Below, in pieces: positions 17,462 to 26,637 of a stretch of DNA of 64,000 bases. The stretch is from Enterococcus_K sp051713825 (GTDB lineage: Bacteria > Bacillota > Bacilli > Lactobacillales > Enterococcaceae), in contig NZ_JBIOQR010000001.1 in assembly GCF_051713825.1 (NCBI RefSeq), positions 2,542,001 through 2,606,000 on the forward strand. The letters run 5' to 3'. How positions within the stretch are numbered: position 1 is the first letter of the stretch; each line of letters starts with the position of its first letter. A model generated the notes under the pieces. The model ran no database searches, had not been told where the DNA came from, and saw only the letters and a program-made list of their open reading frames with translations. The position numbers were made by a program, and so were the translations under genes.

Positions 17462-17490
17462 AGAATAGCATTTTCTGTAAAATAATGCAA
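17462..17490 (-). promoter_or_regulatory. ccpA promoter
   Basis: Minus strand: TTGCAT (17485-17490), 17-base spacer, TATTCT (17462-17467). A 12-bp inverted repeat, GAAAATGCTATT (17436-17447) and AATAGCATTTTC (17464-17475), overlaps the -10 and start region. A degenerate cre-like sequence overlaps the -35 (AAAACGGTTGCA), which could allow autoregulation; weak match. Confidence 0.65.
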
Positions 17491-17599
17491 CCGTTTTACT
17501 TGTGTTTTCATGAAAATTTTACATTCATTTCAATTAGTGTGTCGATTCGAATAGTGGTACAATAATAGATATAAACGCTATCAGAAAGAAGGAGAATAA

Positions 17600-18703
17600 A
17601 TGAACGCGACTAAATTAACAGAATTAAAGAATTGGATGAAACAAAATCAGACCGATTTGGCTTACATTAGTGATCCAGGGCATATTGCTTACTTTTCCGG
17701 CTATGAGAGTGAACCGCATGAACGAATCCTAGCCCTTTTTGTTTCTACTGACCGTGATCCTTTTTTATTTACACCCGCTCTTGAAGTAGAAGATGCACAA
17801 AATAGCTCTTGGACGTATGATGTGATTGGCTATTTAGATAGTGAAAATCCTTGGAAAAAAATTGCAGCAGAAATTGAAAGTCGTTATGGCACACCTCAAT
17901 CAATGAGTCTTGAAAAAGCCAATTTGACGCTGGATCGTTTTAATGAACTAGAAAAGGCCTTTTCTGAGACTGACTTTTCAACAGACTTAACCCCTCTTAT
18001 TCAACGTTTACAATTGATTAAGACAGAGGAAGAAAAAAATAAACTAATGGAGGCTGGCTCATGGGCAGATGTCGCTTTTGAGATTGGCTTTAGAACGATT
18101 AAAGAAGGCGTAACAGAACAAGAACTTGTTGCAGAAGTGGAATATCAATTAAAACGTCAAGGTGTTATGTCTATGTCGTTTGATACACTGATATTGGCCG
18201 GTGAAAATGCGGCAAGTCCTCATGGTAACCCAGGCAAAAAAGCAGTTGCTAAAAATGAATTAGTATTATTTGACTTAGGTGTTGTTTGGAATGGTTATTG
18301 TAGTGATGCAACAAGAACTGTTGCGTTTCATGAACCAACGGAGTTCCAAGAAAAAATCTACAATATTGTCTTAGAAGCACAGTTAGAAGCGCAAAAAGCG
18401 GTGAAACCAGGTGTTAAAGCAAGTGAATTGGATAAGATTGCGCGTGACGTAATTGAAGGCTACGGTTATGGCGAGTATTTTAATCATCGTCTTGGTCATG
18501 GAATTGGGACGACGGTTCATGAGTACCCTTCTTTGGTTGAAGGAAACGATTTGGTGATTGAAAAAGGCATGTGTTTCTCTCTAGAACCTGGTATTTATAT
18601 TCCTGAAAAAGTCGGCGTTCGAATTGAAGATTGTGTCTACGTAACAGAAGATGGCTGTGAATCATTTACGAAAACGACAAAAGAGTTACAAATTATTCAA
18701 TAA
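17600..18703 (+). CDS. pepQ: Xaa-Pro dipeptidase (M24B)
   Basis: Cytoplasmic prolidase of 367 residues that frees proline from dipeptides. An N-terminal creatinase-like domain (1-130) precedes the pita-bread metallopeptidase domain. The five dinuclear-metal ligands are present: Asp225 and Asp236 (VLFDLG, CSDATRT), His300 (RLGHGIGT), Glu329 (FSLEPGIY) and Glu343 (VRIEDCV). AGAAGGAG precedes the ATG. Divergent from ccpA with a 200-bp shared region containing TACAAT (17558-17563) as a likely -10. Confidence 0.95.
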   Translation: MNATKLTELKNWMKQNQTDLAYISDPGHIAYFSGYESEPHERILALFVSTDRDPFLFTPALEVEDAQNSSWTYDVIGYLDSENPWKKIAAEIESRYGTPQSMSLEKANLTLDRFNELEKAFSETDFSTDLTPLIQRLQLIKTEEEKNKLMEAGSWADVAFEIGFRTIKEGVTEQELVAEVEYQLKRQGVMSMSFDTLILAGENAASPHGNPGKKAVAKNELVLFDLGVVWNGYCSDATRTVAFHEPTEFQEKIYNIVLEAQLEAQKAVKPGVKASELDKIARDVIEGYGYGEYFNHRLGHGIGTTVHEYPSLVEGNDLVIEKGMCFSLEPGIYIPEKVGVRIEDCVYVTEDGCESFTKTTKELQIIQ

Positions 18704-18767
18704 ACGACGATAGCTATGATTGTATACTGCCTCAAAAAAGATTCATATCTGACTTGGAGGTCTTAGT

Positions 18768-18804
18768 AGAAACCCTCGAGCAAACAATCTGCCCGAGGGT
18801 TTCT
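18768..18804. terminator. Bidirectional terminator, pepQ / ytxH
   Basis: AGAAACCCTCG (18768-18778) pairs perfectly with CGAGGGTTTCT (18794-18804) between convergent genes. Confidence 0.8.
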
Positions 18805-18835
18805 TATACTATTCTTTTGTATCGTCGATCATATC

Positions 18836-19396
18836 TTAGACTTGTTCTTTACTATCTTCTACAGCTTCTTTTGCTACTTCTTTACTTTCATCTAAAACAG
18901 GTTTTGTTTCTTCAACAGCCTCTTCAACCGTTCCTTTTGCTTCTTCAGCTGTTTCTTTTACATTGATGACGATATCTTCAGAAGTTTCTTCAGCTAGGTC
19001 TGACAATTCATCTGTTTCCTCTTTTAAGTCAGTCGCCGTTTTTTTGAAACGATCAGTTAAATCAGCTGATTGTTGTTTTAATCTGTGTAGCATTGAATCA
19101 GAAATATCATGTGCATCATCGAAAGAGCTCGCTGTTTTTTCTTTGATATTTCCAGCTAAGTCGCCTGCTTGTTGAGAAAGAATCGTTGCTTTTTCTTTGG
19201 CAATTGAGCTAAGCTCTGTTGATTTATCTTTGGCATAATCAGTGTAGTCAGAAGCCATATCCAACAGGTCATCTGCATGTGTTGCTAAGTCTTCACGTAA
19301 CTCTTTTCCTGACTTAGGCGCTAATAACAAGGCTGCTACAGCGGCTGCCGTACCACCAATGACTGCACCTAATAAAAATCCACCTTTTTTTGACAT
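18836..19396 (-). CDS. YtxH domain general stress protein
   Basis: A 186-residue protein with a Gly/Ala-rich N-terminal membrane segment (about 7-26) ending in LLLAPKSGKELREDL, the YtxH signature. The rest is acidic, Lys/Glu/Ala/Ser-rich and predicted helical, with heptad-like VKETAEEAKGTVEEAVEET repeats. The exact function is unknown; relatives are stress-induced envelope-associated proteins. It lies 18 bases after a DUF948 gene, its usual operon partner. Confidence 0.88.
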   Translation of the reverse strand: MSKKGGFLLGAVIGGTAAAVAALLLAPKSGKELREDLATHADDLLDMASDYTDYAKDKSTELSSIAKEKATILSQQAGDLAGNIKEKTASSFDDAHDISDSMLHRLKQQSADLTDRFKKTATDLKEETDELSDLAEETSEDIVINVKETAEEAKGTVEEAVEETKPVLDESKEVAKEAVEDSKEQV

Positions 19397-19414
19397 ACTG
19401 TGTTTCCTCCCACT

Positions 19415-19852
19415 CTATTTTGTATTTTTTTCTGTTGATTTGTTGTTTCTAAAGAACTTAATAGCTGTGCCACCCACTTTTGAGGCGACACTTGCTTTTG
19501 CTGTTGTTTTACCAACAGAAGTTACTTTTGATAATAGACTCTTACTTGAGCTGTTTAAATCCGAAACGCTCTCGCTTAAATCGGCGACGGCCGTAAACAA
19601 CGGATCGATAGTTGCCACTTTTCCATTGACGTCGTTTAAAAGCTCGTTACTTTTGACAAGTAACCCCTCCACTTGACGAGATAAAACATCGACGTCATTT
19701 GTGACCACATTAACGGTCGTCTTCACTTCTGATACAACATTATCCACATTCTTAAGCGTTTTTGATACTTGTAATAATACAGGGATTAAAAAGATCACAA
19801 GCACAACTAGTGCTAGTGCTGCTAATAATCCTGCGATTTCTCCACCTGACAT
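19415..19852 (-). CDS. DUF948 domain protein
   Basis: A 145-residue protein with an N-terminal membrane helix (about 6-28, GLLAALALVVLVIFLIPVLL) followed by a long coiled coil (TLKNVDNVVSEVKTTVNVV). This is the DUF948 layout, resembling methyl-accepting-type helices but without signalling residues. ATG 19850-19852 has AGGAGTG in front; the open frame extends 17 codons further with no ribosome site. Function unknown; co-transcribed with ytxH, probably in envelope stress. Confidence 0.88.
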   Translation of the reverse strand: MSGGEIAGLLAALALVVLVIFLIPVLLQVSKTLKNVDNVVSEVKTTVNVVTNDVDVLSRQVEGLLVKSNELLNDVNGKVATIDPLFTAVADLSESVSDLNSSSKSLLSKVTSVGKTTAKASVASKVGGTAIKFFRNNKSTEKNTK

Positions 19853-20078
19853 GCCAACACTCCTTTTCTGCATATAAAACTTACACTTAGCATAGCATTT
19901 CACTATTTTTTGTACAAATAAAACACGCGCTAATTATAATTAGTTTGCTACCTCTATTGTACTAGAAAACAGAGCCATTGCAAATAGTACAGACTCCGCT
20001 ATCTGTCGTAAAAGAAATAAAAGAAGGCTTTTTATGTATCTGAATTCTTAATCAATTCAACTGAGTAACTTGATAGAT

Positions 20079-20134
20079 AAGATAAAGAGGTAGGGACATA
20101 ATTTATAAAGCTCTGTCCCTAACCTCTTTATCTT
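20079..20134. terminator. Terminator after galU (AGG-TGGGACA family)
   Basis: AAGATAAAGAGGTAGGGACA and TGTCCCTAACCTCTTTATCTT form a stem of about 20 bp with one bulged base. Both arms share the AGAGG-(T)-GGGACA core seen in terminators at 24072 and 52422. Confidence 0.8.
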
Positions 20135-20143
20135 GTTATTGTA

Positions 20144-21064
20144 TTACTTTTTTTCTTTTTTAGGAGCAGTTTCTTTAGTCTTTGTTGGTTCACCAGAAAG
20201 CTCAGCACCTAAGTCGATAATATATTGTTTTAGATTTTCTCCCACTTCTGGGTGTGTTAAACCATATTCGATGCTTGTCTTCATAAAGCCAAATTTATCT
20301 CCAACGTCGTATCGTTTTCCAGTAAATTCTTGAGCAAACACACGTTGTGTTTTGTTTAGTGTATCAATGGCATCGGTTAATTGAATTTCGTTTCCGGCAC
20401 CTGGCGCTTGATTCTCAAGGACATCAAAAATCTCAGGTGTTAACAAGTAACGTCCAATAATCGCTAAATCACTTGGCGCTTCTTCCGGTTTTGGTTTTTC
20501 AACAAAGTTTTTAACGTTGAATAAGCCTTTTTCAACTTCTTCACCAGGGTTAATAATTCCATACTTAGAGGTATCTTCATGTGGTACACGCATGACAGCA
20601 AGTGTTGAAGCATGGGTACGTTCGTAATCGTTAATCAATTGTTTGGTTAACGGAATCGTATCTTCCATTAAATCATCACCCAACATAACGACAAATGGTT
20701 CATTACCAACGAAAGCGCGTGCTTGAAGAACGGCGTGACCTAAACCTTTTGGATGGGATTGGCGAATAAAGTGAAGATTAACATCTGTTGTTTCTTCAAC
20801 AAGCTTCAATAATTCAGTCTTACCTTTTTCGCGAAGATTTGTTTCCAATTCTACATTTGAATCAAAATGATCTTCAATTGGACGTTTGCCTTTTCCTGTA
20901 ACAATTAAGATGTCTTCAATGCCAGATTTAAGGGCCTCCTCAACGATAAATTGAATGGTTGGTTTATCAACAATGGGTAACATTTCCTTGGCCATAGCTT
21001 TAGTTGCTGGTAAAAAACGAGTGCCTAATCCAGCTGCTGGAATGACTGCTTTTTTGACTTTCAT
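20144..21064 (-). CDS. galU: UTP-glucose-1-phosphate uridylyltransferase
   Basis: Makes UDP-glucose from UTP and glucose-1-phosphate for cell-wall polymers and glycolipids; 306 residues. The nucleotide-binding N-terminus (IPAAGLGTRFLPATKAMAKE), the substrate segments FVEKPKPEEAPS and GAGNEIQLTDAI and the overall length are typical. It ends in a Lys/Glu-rich tail. It is last in the hprK-lgt-gpsA-galU run (36-base gap after gpsA) and is followed by a strong terminator. Confidence 0.95.
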   Translation of the reverse strand: MKVKKAVIPAAGLGTRFLPATKAMAKEMLPIVDKPTIQFIVEEALKSGIEDILIVTGKGKRPIEDHFDSNVELETNLREKGKTELLKLVEETTDVNLHFIRQSHPKGLGHAVLQARAFVGNEPFVVMLGDDLMEDTIPLTKQLINDYERTHASTLAVMRVPHEDTSKYGIINPGEEVEKGLFNVKNFVEKPKPEEAPSDLAIIGRYLLTPEIFDVLENQAPGAGNEIQLTDAIDTLNKTQRVFAQEFTGKRYDVGDKFGFMKTSIEYGLTHPEVGENLKQYIIDLGAELSGEPTKTKETAPKKEKK

Positions 21065-21100
21065 GTGTATTGCCTCCTAAGTTAACTAATAAAAAAATTT

Positions 21101-22120
21101 TTAACTAATTGAAAATTCATTTTCAACTTTTCCGTCGCGTAACATGATATCTTTTGCTGCGGTTTTAATATCTTTTCCTTCATAAAGCACACTGTAGATG
21201 GTTTCTGTAATGGGCATCTCTACGTTTACTTGATGAGCAAGCTCGATGGCAGCCTTTGTTGTAGAGACTCCTTCAACAATCATGCCCATGTTATCTAAGA
21301 CCTCTTGTAGGTTATGCCCTTTTCCAAGAAGATTTCCAGCTCGCCAGTTTCTAGAGTGGACACTCGTACAGGTAACAATTAAATCACCCACACCACTTAA
21401 TCCGATAAAGGTTAGTGGATCTGCGCCCATAGCTACTCCTAAACGGCTAATTTCAGCAAGACCACGTGTCATAATAGCTGCTTTAGCGTCATCTCCAAAA
21501 CCAAGACCGTGAATCGCTCCTGCTCCAATGGCGATAATATTTTTTAAGGCAGCGCCCATCTCAACGCCAATGACATCAGTATTTGTATAGATTCTAAAAT
21601 AATCATTCATGAATAGGCTTTGAACATAAGTCGCATCTTCAACGGCTTCACTTGCTGCAGTAATTGTTGTAATATCGTGAACAGCAACCTCTTCTGCATG
21701 GCTAGGTCCTGATAAAACAACCAAACCACGTCTTTTATCAGCTGGAATCTCTTCACATAAAACTTCTGAAATACGTTTGTGTGAGTCTTGTTCCAAACCT
21801 TTGCTGGCATGGATGATTAACGGTTTGTTTTTCACTTTTGCTACAAATTCTTGTGCCACGATACGAATTGCCTTCGTTGGAACAACAAAAAGTATGGCAT
21901 CAGCGCCATCGATAGCTACCTCTAACTCTTTTTCACCACGAATAGATGATGGAATCGTTAAATCTGGTAGGTAATGACGGTTGGTATGATAGGTATTAAT
22001 CTCATCAATTTGGGCTTCATTGTTGCCCCAAATGCGGACATCGTGGCCATTTTCAGCAAGAACTTGCGCTAAGGCAGTCCCCCATGAACCTGGGCCTAAT
22101 ACAGCGATTGTTTGTTTCAA
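21101..22120 (-). CDS. gpsA: Glycerol-3-phosphate dehydrogenase [NAD(P)+]
   Basis: Reduces dihydroxyacetone phosphate to sn-glycerol-3-phosphate for phospholipid synthesis; 339 residues. The Rossmann motif GPGSWGTALAQ, the catalytic Lys in ALKNIIAIGAG and the C-terminal signature GLGFGDDAKAAIMTRG are present. A ribosome site lies about 10 bases ahead of the ATG. It lies between lgt and galU, which ties lipid precursor and lipoprotein synthesis in one run of genes. Confidence 0.96.
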   Translation of the reverse strand: MKQTIAVLGPGSWGTALAQVLAENGHDVRIWGNNEAQIDEINTYHTNRHYLPDLTIPSSIRGEKELEVAIDGADAILFVVPTKAIRIVAQEFVAKVKNKPLIIHASKGLEQDSHKRISEVLCEEIPADKRRGLVVLSGPSHAEEVAVHDITTITAASEAVEDATYVQSLFMNDYFRIYTNTDVIGVEMGAALKNIIAIGAGAIHGLGFGDDAKAAIMTRGLAEISRLGVAMGADPLTFIGLSGVGDLIVTCTSVHSRNWRAGNLLGKGHNLQEVLDNMGMIVEGVSTTKAAIELAHQVNVEMPITETIYSVLYEGKDIKTAAKDIMLRDGKVENEFSIS

Positions 22121-22182
22121 TTAATGCTCCCCCTCCTGTAGCTTTGCATTGCTAGTTTACCACAGTATTCGAATCTTTTCAT

Positions 22183-23016
22183 TTATAACAGCGATTGATT
22201 GTTTCCTAAGGTTCGATCGTAGTCTTGTAAATTTGTGTCTTTTTTTCGACGCCAGATAAGAACAACGATTGCGCCAACAAATAAAACGGCAGATAGCGCT
22301 TGTGAGACACGGATATCAGCGAAAAGATAGAGACTGTCTGTTCTCATCCCTTCAATGAAAAAGCGCCCAAAGCTATACCAGATAATATAACCAAGAAAAA
22401 CTTCGCCTTGTTTTAATAAGTGGTTCTTTTTTCGGAAAACAATCAGAAGAATGAACCCAAGCACGTTCCATGTTGATTCATAAAAGAAAGTTGGCTGACG
22501 GAAGGCGCCCTCGATGTACATATTATCGATAATAAATTGTGGTAAATGTAGGCCTTTTAAAAATGCTTCAGTTGTCTTTGCCCCAAAAGCTTCGTGATTC
22601 ATAAAGTTGCCCCAGCGGCCGATTGCTTGCGCAAGAATTACACTTGGTGCCGCAATGTCAAGAAACGTCCACAAAGAGATAAAATGATATCTAGTGAAAA
22701 AGTAGAGTGTCAGCCCCCCAGCAATTAACCCACCATAGATTGCTAATCCGCCAGAACGGATGTTGAAAATTTGAATAGGATCTTCTAAATAAAGCTGGAT
22801 ATCAAATAAAACATAATATAAGCGTGCACCAATAATAGCAATGGGTAGCCCCCAAAGCATAAAATCAGTCACATCATCTTTTTTTAACCCAACTCGAACA
22901 GCTTCACGGCTACTTAACCACATGGCAATAGCAATACCTGAGACAATTAGAAGTGCATACCAATAAATTGGAAAGCCTAAGAAGTCGAACGCGACACGGT
23001 CAATTTGCGCTAACAT
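22183..23016 (-). CDS. lgt: Phosphatidylglycerol-prolipoprotein diacylglyceryl transferase
   Basis: Seven-helix membrane enzyme that transfers diacylglyceryl from phosphatidylglycerol to the lipobox Cys of prolipoproteins; 277 residues. The Lgt signature GRWGNFMNHEAFG (catalytic Arg and Asn) and the periplasmic-face YGLLI/GGLAIYGGLI motifs are visible. It sits 11 bases after hprK. Substrates encoded in this window include PstS and LivJ. Confidence 0.95.
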   Translation of the reverse strand: MLAQIDRVAFDFLGFPIYWYALLIVSGIAIAMWLSSREAVRVGLKKDDVTDFMLWGLPIAIIGARLYYVLFDIQLYLEDPIQIFNIRSGGLAIYGGLIAGGLTLYFFTRYHFISLWTFLDIAAPSVILAQAIGRWGNFMNHEAFGAKTTEAFLKGLHLPQFIIDNMYIEGAFRQPTFFYESTWNVLGFILLIVFRKKNHLLKQGEVFLGYIIWYSFGRFFIEGMRTDSLYLFADIRVSQALSAVLFVGAIVVLIWRRKKDTNLQDYDRTLGNNQSLL

Positions 23017-23027
23017 ATAAAAACTCC

Positions 23028-23963
23028 TTAATTTGTTGAATTTTCTTCAATTAGTTTGGTTAGTCGTTCCTCAAATGTTTTCGTTGCATCATACCCCATC
23101 GTTTTCGCACGGAAATTCATGGCAGCTACTTCAATGATAATAGCGACATTTCGCCCAGTTTTCACAGGGATTTTAATCTGTGGTACTTGCACTGCTGCAA
23201 TCTCAACGGTTGTATCATCTGAGCCCAAGCGGTCATATTTTTTATCTTTTTCCCAAGACTCTAAGTAAACGGTCAGCTGAACCTCTGTCGAGCCACGAAC
23301 CGCACTTGCCCCAAACAAATTCATCACATCAATAATGCCGATTCCGCGAATTTCAATTAAATGCTGTAAAATCTTAGGCGGTTCACCGACAACAGTTAAC
23401 TCATCTTGTTTATAGACATCAACACGGTCATCCGCAATTAAACGATGCCCTCGTTTAATTAATTCTAAAGCAGTTTCACTCTTACCTATCCCACTGTCTC
23501 CTTGGATTAAGACGCCTAGGCCATAAACATCTACCAAAACGCCATGAATGCTTGTGCGTGGTGCTAAACGGCTATCTAGGTAGCTTGAAATTTCACCTAA
23601 CAAGCGCGAAGTTGAAATTGGCGATCGTAAAACGGCTATATCAAATTCTTCAGCTGCTTGAATCATTTCCTTGGTAGCTTCAAGTCCTCTAGAGATAATA
23701 AACGCAGGAGTATCTGGGCTACACATCCGTCTCATCACCATCAGTCGTTCTTCCGGTGTCATTCGTTCAGCGAAAGTCGTTTCTTTACTTCCAAATAATT
23801 GTAAGCGATCATGGGAATAATAATTAAAATAACCGGTTAATTCCAAACCAGGTCGAGAAATATCTCCTGTTACTATGTCACGGTCTAAACTAGTTGGGCT
23901 TCCAGTTACAACTTCAAGTGATAACTTTTCGACTAGTTGGCTTACTTTGACAATCTCTGTCAT
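23028..23963 (-). CDS. hprK: HPr kinase/phosphorylase
   Basis: Phosphorylates HPr at Ser46 in response to fructose-1,6-bisphosphate and so drives CcpA-dependent catabolite control; 311 residues. An N-terminal MurF-like domain (1-130) precedes the kinase domain with P-loop GDSGIGKS (155-162), the LIADDRVDV metal site and the HprK signature EIRGIGIIDVMNLFG. First gene of hprK-lgt-gpsA-galU, the usual order in Enterococcaceae. ccpA in this window is its downstream effector. Confidence 0.96.
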   Translation of the reverse strand: MTEIVKVSQLVEKLSLEVVTGSPTSLDRDIVTGDISRPGLELTGYFNYYSHDRLQLFGSKETTFAERMTPEERLMVMRRMCSPDTPAFIISRGLEATKEMIQAAEEFDIAVLRSPISTSRLLGEISSYLDSRLAPRTSIHGVLVDVYGLGVLIQGDSGIGKSETALELIKRGHRLIADDRVDVYKQDELTVVGEPPKILQHLIEIRGIGIIDVMNLFGASAVRGSTEVQLTVYLESWEKDKKYDRLGSDDTTVEIAAVQVPQIKIPVKTGRNVAIIIEVAAMNFRAKTMGYDATKTFEERLTKLIEENSTN

Positions 23964-24071
23964 TACAGTCCCTCATTTCATATAGTATTCCTGTCCTATT
24001 TTATCATTATCCCAAACAAGATACTAGAAAGAAATAACCGAGTTGCTTTTGTACCCACCGTTTATTCGGAT

Positions 24072-24118
24072 AAAAAGAGGATGGAACAAAACTTTATAAG
24101 TTTGTCCCATCCTCTTTT
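24072..24118. terminator. Terminator after the yvlD-like gene (AGG-TGGGACA family)
   Basis: AAAAGAGGATGGAACAAA pairs with TTTGTCCCATCCTCTTTT (one A/C mismatch). On the minus strand it directly follows the gene at 24124-24480 and separates it from hprK. Confidence 0.8.
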
Positions 24119-24123
24119 AACTA

Positions 24124-24480
24124 TTATTTATATTTGGTCATGGTATGTTCGCTGACTATCGTATTAACAAATGTCATAATCACAGCGACCAAAATTGCTG
24201 CGCCAAACGAAGAGAAGCCAAATTGTTCTGTACCGACAAAAAATGAAGTCATTTTTAACATAATCGCATTAACGACAAAGCTAAACAAACCAAATGTTAC
24301 CAGTGTAAACGGTAGAGATAGGATTGTTAACACTGGTTTGACTAGCATGTTCAGCAAGGAAAGAACAAAGCTTGCGATAATCGCTGTTGGAATCCCATGA
24401 ACATGCACCATGTTAGGAAACAGGACGGCTAATGAGATAAAGGTCAACGAATTAACGACTAGTCGTTGGAAATAAGTCAT
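24124..24480 (-). CDS. Phage holin family protein, YvlD-like
   Basis: A 118-residue membrane protein with four hydrophobic segments, of the PF04020 'four-TMS phage holin' family despite no phage context. KPVLTILSLPFTLVTFGLF is the family core. Homologues (YvlD) lie in envelope-stress operons. Its ATG overlaps the stop of the PspC gene by one base (TAATG), so the two are translationally coupled. Confidence 0.88.
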   Translation of the reverse strand: MTYFQRLVVNSLTFISLAVLFPNMVHVHGIPTAIIASFVLSLLNMLVKPVLTILSLPFTLVTFGLFSFVVNAIMLKMTSFFVGTEQFGFSSFGAAILVAVIMTFVNTIVSEHTMTKYK

Positions 24481-24788
24481 TAGAAATCACTCCAGTCGTC
24501 CTCATCAATTTTTTCTGCTTGTTTGCGTGTTGTTTTGTTTGATTCACGGTAATTGTTGCTTTGGTAATAAGGATTATCATGACCATAATTCTGGGTTCTT
24601 GTTCGACCTGAAGGGATGATAAACGCCATGATAATATATAAGATAATTGGACTGCCAATTAAGAACATACTTGCTGCAACATAAATGACACGTACGATGG
24701 TTGGATCAATCCCAAAGTATTCAGCGATCCCTGCTAATGTCCCTGTAAGGACTACGTTTTTATTAGATTTCGTTAATTTTTTTCTCAA
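24480..24788 (-). CDS. PspC domain protein
   Basis: A 102-residue protein with an N-terminal PspC domain (VVLTGTLAGIAEYFGIDPTI, then a membrane helix about 33-57) and a polar Asn/Lys/Asp-rich tail. PspC proteins sense or counter membrane damage. It lies between a YvlB-like and a YvlD-like gene, the same order as the Bacillus subtilis yvlBCD envelope-stress genes, which also lie beside hprK there. Confidence 0.9.
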   Translation of the reverse strand: MRKKLTKSNKNVVLTGTLAGIAEYFGIDPTIVRVIYVAASMFLIGSPIILYIIMAFIIPSGRTRTQNYGHDNPYYQSNNYRESNKTTRKQAEKIDEDDWSDF

Positions 24789-24861
24789 TGTTCCTCACCT
24801 CTATCCCTTCAAATTTTACACTAGAAAGATGCAGAATGCACCTCTCTAGTTCAAAAAATAT

Positions 24862-26469
24862 TTATTTATCTGTATCTTTTAGGTAGATACTGCCTGTTGT
24901 TGTAGATAAGCTTACTTGGGCCATTTTTGTTTCAGATACGCGACGGAATTGAAGCATTTGGTTTGTGCGTTCTTTCTTTTCACGAATGACTTCGTAGTTG
25001 CTCATGCGGCTGTTAATGCGACCAAGACTTGTCTTCGCATAACCATCAACACCAACTTCTATTGGTAAAGCAACTTTGACATTTCCGTTAACTGAGCTTG
25101 CTTCAATCTTGTGTAGTTCAGGATTTTTCGCTGTGACACGAACATCGCCGTTAACTAGAGAAACAGATAGATTTTGTGGGGCATCATCAAGTGTGACGGT
25201 CCCATTAACTGTTTCAATGATTGAATCTAAAATTTCACTCGCACGAACGTCAATATTGCCGTTGACGCCTTCGATTTCAAGCATTGTAGCCTTCACTTTA
25301 TTAAATTGAATATTCCCATTTGTTGATTTTGCATAAGCATCTTTTACTTCCAATTCGTCAATGGTCATATTTCCGTTTAATAATTTGATAGAAACATGAT
25401 CATACGTGCGTGTTGGTAAGTAGAACACTAAGTCTGCACGAATCCGTTTGTTGGGAATTTGGAATGAAATTCGTTCGTCATCGACTTCAATTTGACTTCT
25501 TTGTTCGAACGCTTCAAATGGTGTTGCTGCATCCATCTTGCCATATAGGCGAATTTTCGCTTCTACTTTGACGTCTTCTTTATCCCATGTTTTGAATTGA
25601 ACATTCCCGTTAGCCACTTTAACATCTAAAAGGCTTGCTTGGGGAGCTTCGTAGTAGAACTCATGCTCAAATTTTGTTGTTGCGATGCCTGGTACTCGTA
25701 AACTAACATCTTTCCATTCCATATTGTCATTGACTGACTCAGAAACTGTTTGGAATGTTTGTTTTAGGAATTTTCCTAATTGTGTGCCTGCTTCTGCCAT
25801 TTTTTCACCGACTTGACTAAGTGTATCGTTGGCTTGTTCTTTCCAATCATCTGGAATGTCAAACTTAGAACCAATTGAGTCTTTTGTTTCAGACCATTGA
25901 TTTTTACGGATGTTTTTGAGCTCAGCTTCCAAAGTGACCTTTTCTTCTAGTAAGTCATTTAGAGAATCTTCTAGGGCTTCTGTTTCCGTTTGAAGAACTT
26001 GTCTAGCTTCTAGTTCTTCTTCAGTCAAGGTCCCTAACTCTTCTTTAGTATCTAATTGCATCGTCTGTTCTTGTTTTTCTTTGATTTCTGTACGAATGCC
26101 TTGAATTTCAGCATTGACTTCATCCAGTTCAACAGATGCTTTATTTGCTTCCGTTGCTAAATCATCGAGGATTTTTTCTAAGTTTTCTTTATCTTCTCGT
26201 TCTTTATCTTTAAAATCTAGAGTAGGCTCTTCCAGCTCTTGACCATTTTCTAAAGCATCGATTAACTTATTGACTTGATCATTATCTTCTGTAGAAGGAT
26301 CTGTTGCTTTATTAGTTAGGTCTTGATTAGTGGAAGACACCTTGTCCGCCGCCTGGTCAATGTGTTTTTCGTCTTTTGCAGTTGCCATAGATTCAAGTAA
26401 ATCTAATGCTTCCTCAGTGGAGAGCACACCTTGTTTAACTAATTCTAAAATACGTTCTCTTTCTTTCAT
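24862..26469 (-). CDS. DUF4097 family protein, YvlB-like, with coiled-coil insert
   Basis: A 535-residue protein. Residues 1-30 are a SHOCT-like helical segment (RERILELVKQGVLSTEEAL), about 75-165 a Glu/Lys-rich coiled coil, and about 240-535 a DUF4097 repeat beta-solenoid with recurring VNGN/V...VNGD motifs (KVANGNVQF, SVNGNVKVAL). No signal peptide, so it is probably cytoplasmic or membrane-peripheral. ATG 26467-26469 has AAGGAGG in front; the frame opens seven codons earlier. First gene of the cluster with PspC and YvlD-like proteins. Confidence 0.88.
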   Translation of the reverse strand: MKERERILELVKQGVLSTEEALDLLESMATAKDEKHIDQAADKVSSTNQDLTNKATDPSTEDNDQVNKLIDALENGQELEEPTLDFKDKEREDKENLEKILDDLATEANKASVELDEVNAEIQGIRTEIKEKQEQTMQLDTKEELGTLTEEELEARQVLQTETEALEDSLNDLLEEKVTLEAELKNIRKNQWSETKDSIGSKFDIPDDWKEQANDTLSQVGEKMAEAGTQLGKFLKQTFQTVSESVNDNMEWKDVSLRVPGIATTKFEHEFYYEAPQASLLDVKVANGNVQFKTWDKEDVKVEAKIRLYGKMDAATPFEAFEQRSQIEVDDERISFQIPNKRIRADLVFYLPTRTYDHVSIKLLNGNMTIDELEVKDAYAKSTNGNIQFNKVKATMLEIEGVNGNIDVRASEILDSIIETVNGTVTLDDAPQNLSVSLVNGDVRVTAKNPELHKIEASSVNGNVKVALPIEVGVDGYAKTSLGRINSRMSNYEVIREKKERTNQMLQFRRVSETKMAQVSLSTTTGSIYLKDTDK

Positions 26470-26637
26470 GGAAATTGCCTCCTTGAGCAAATTTATTTTG
26501 CAAGGTTTTCCTTACATGCTTATTATGCCCTTTTTTTTGATAAATGTCATAGGACTTTAGTTGTAACTTTTTCTCTGTCTCAAGGTGAAAGTGTCTTTTT
26601 TTTATGAAAGGACAAATAAATTCATCGATTTTGGTAA

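Noticed and set aside
17476..17500. Strong cre site at ccpA
   Set aside because: Only about 7 of the 10 informative positions match, so it is mentioned as degenerate and not called as a site.
24124..24480. Prophage holin
   Set aside because: The family name is historical. The neighbours are PspC and YvlB-like genes and there are no phage genes.
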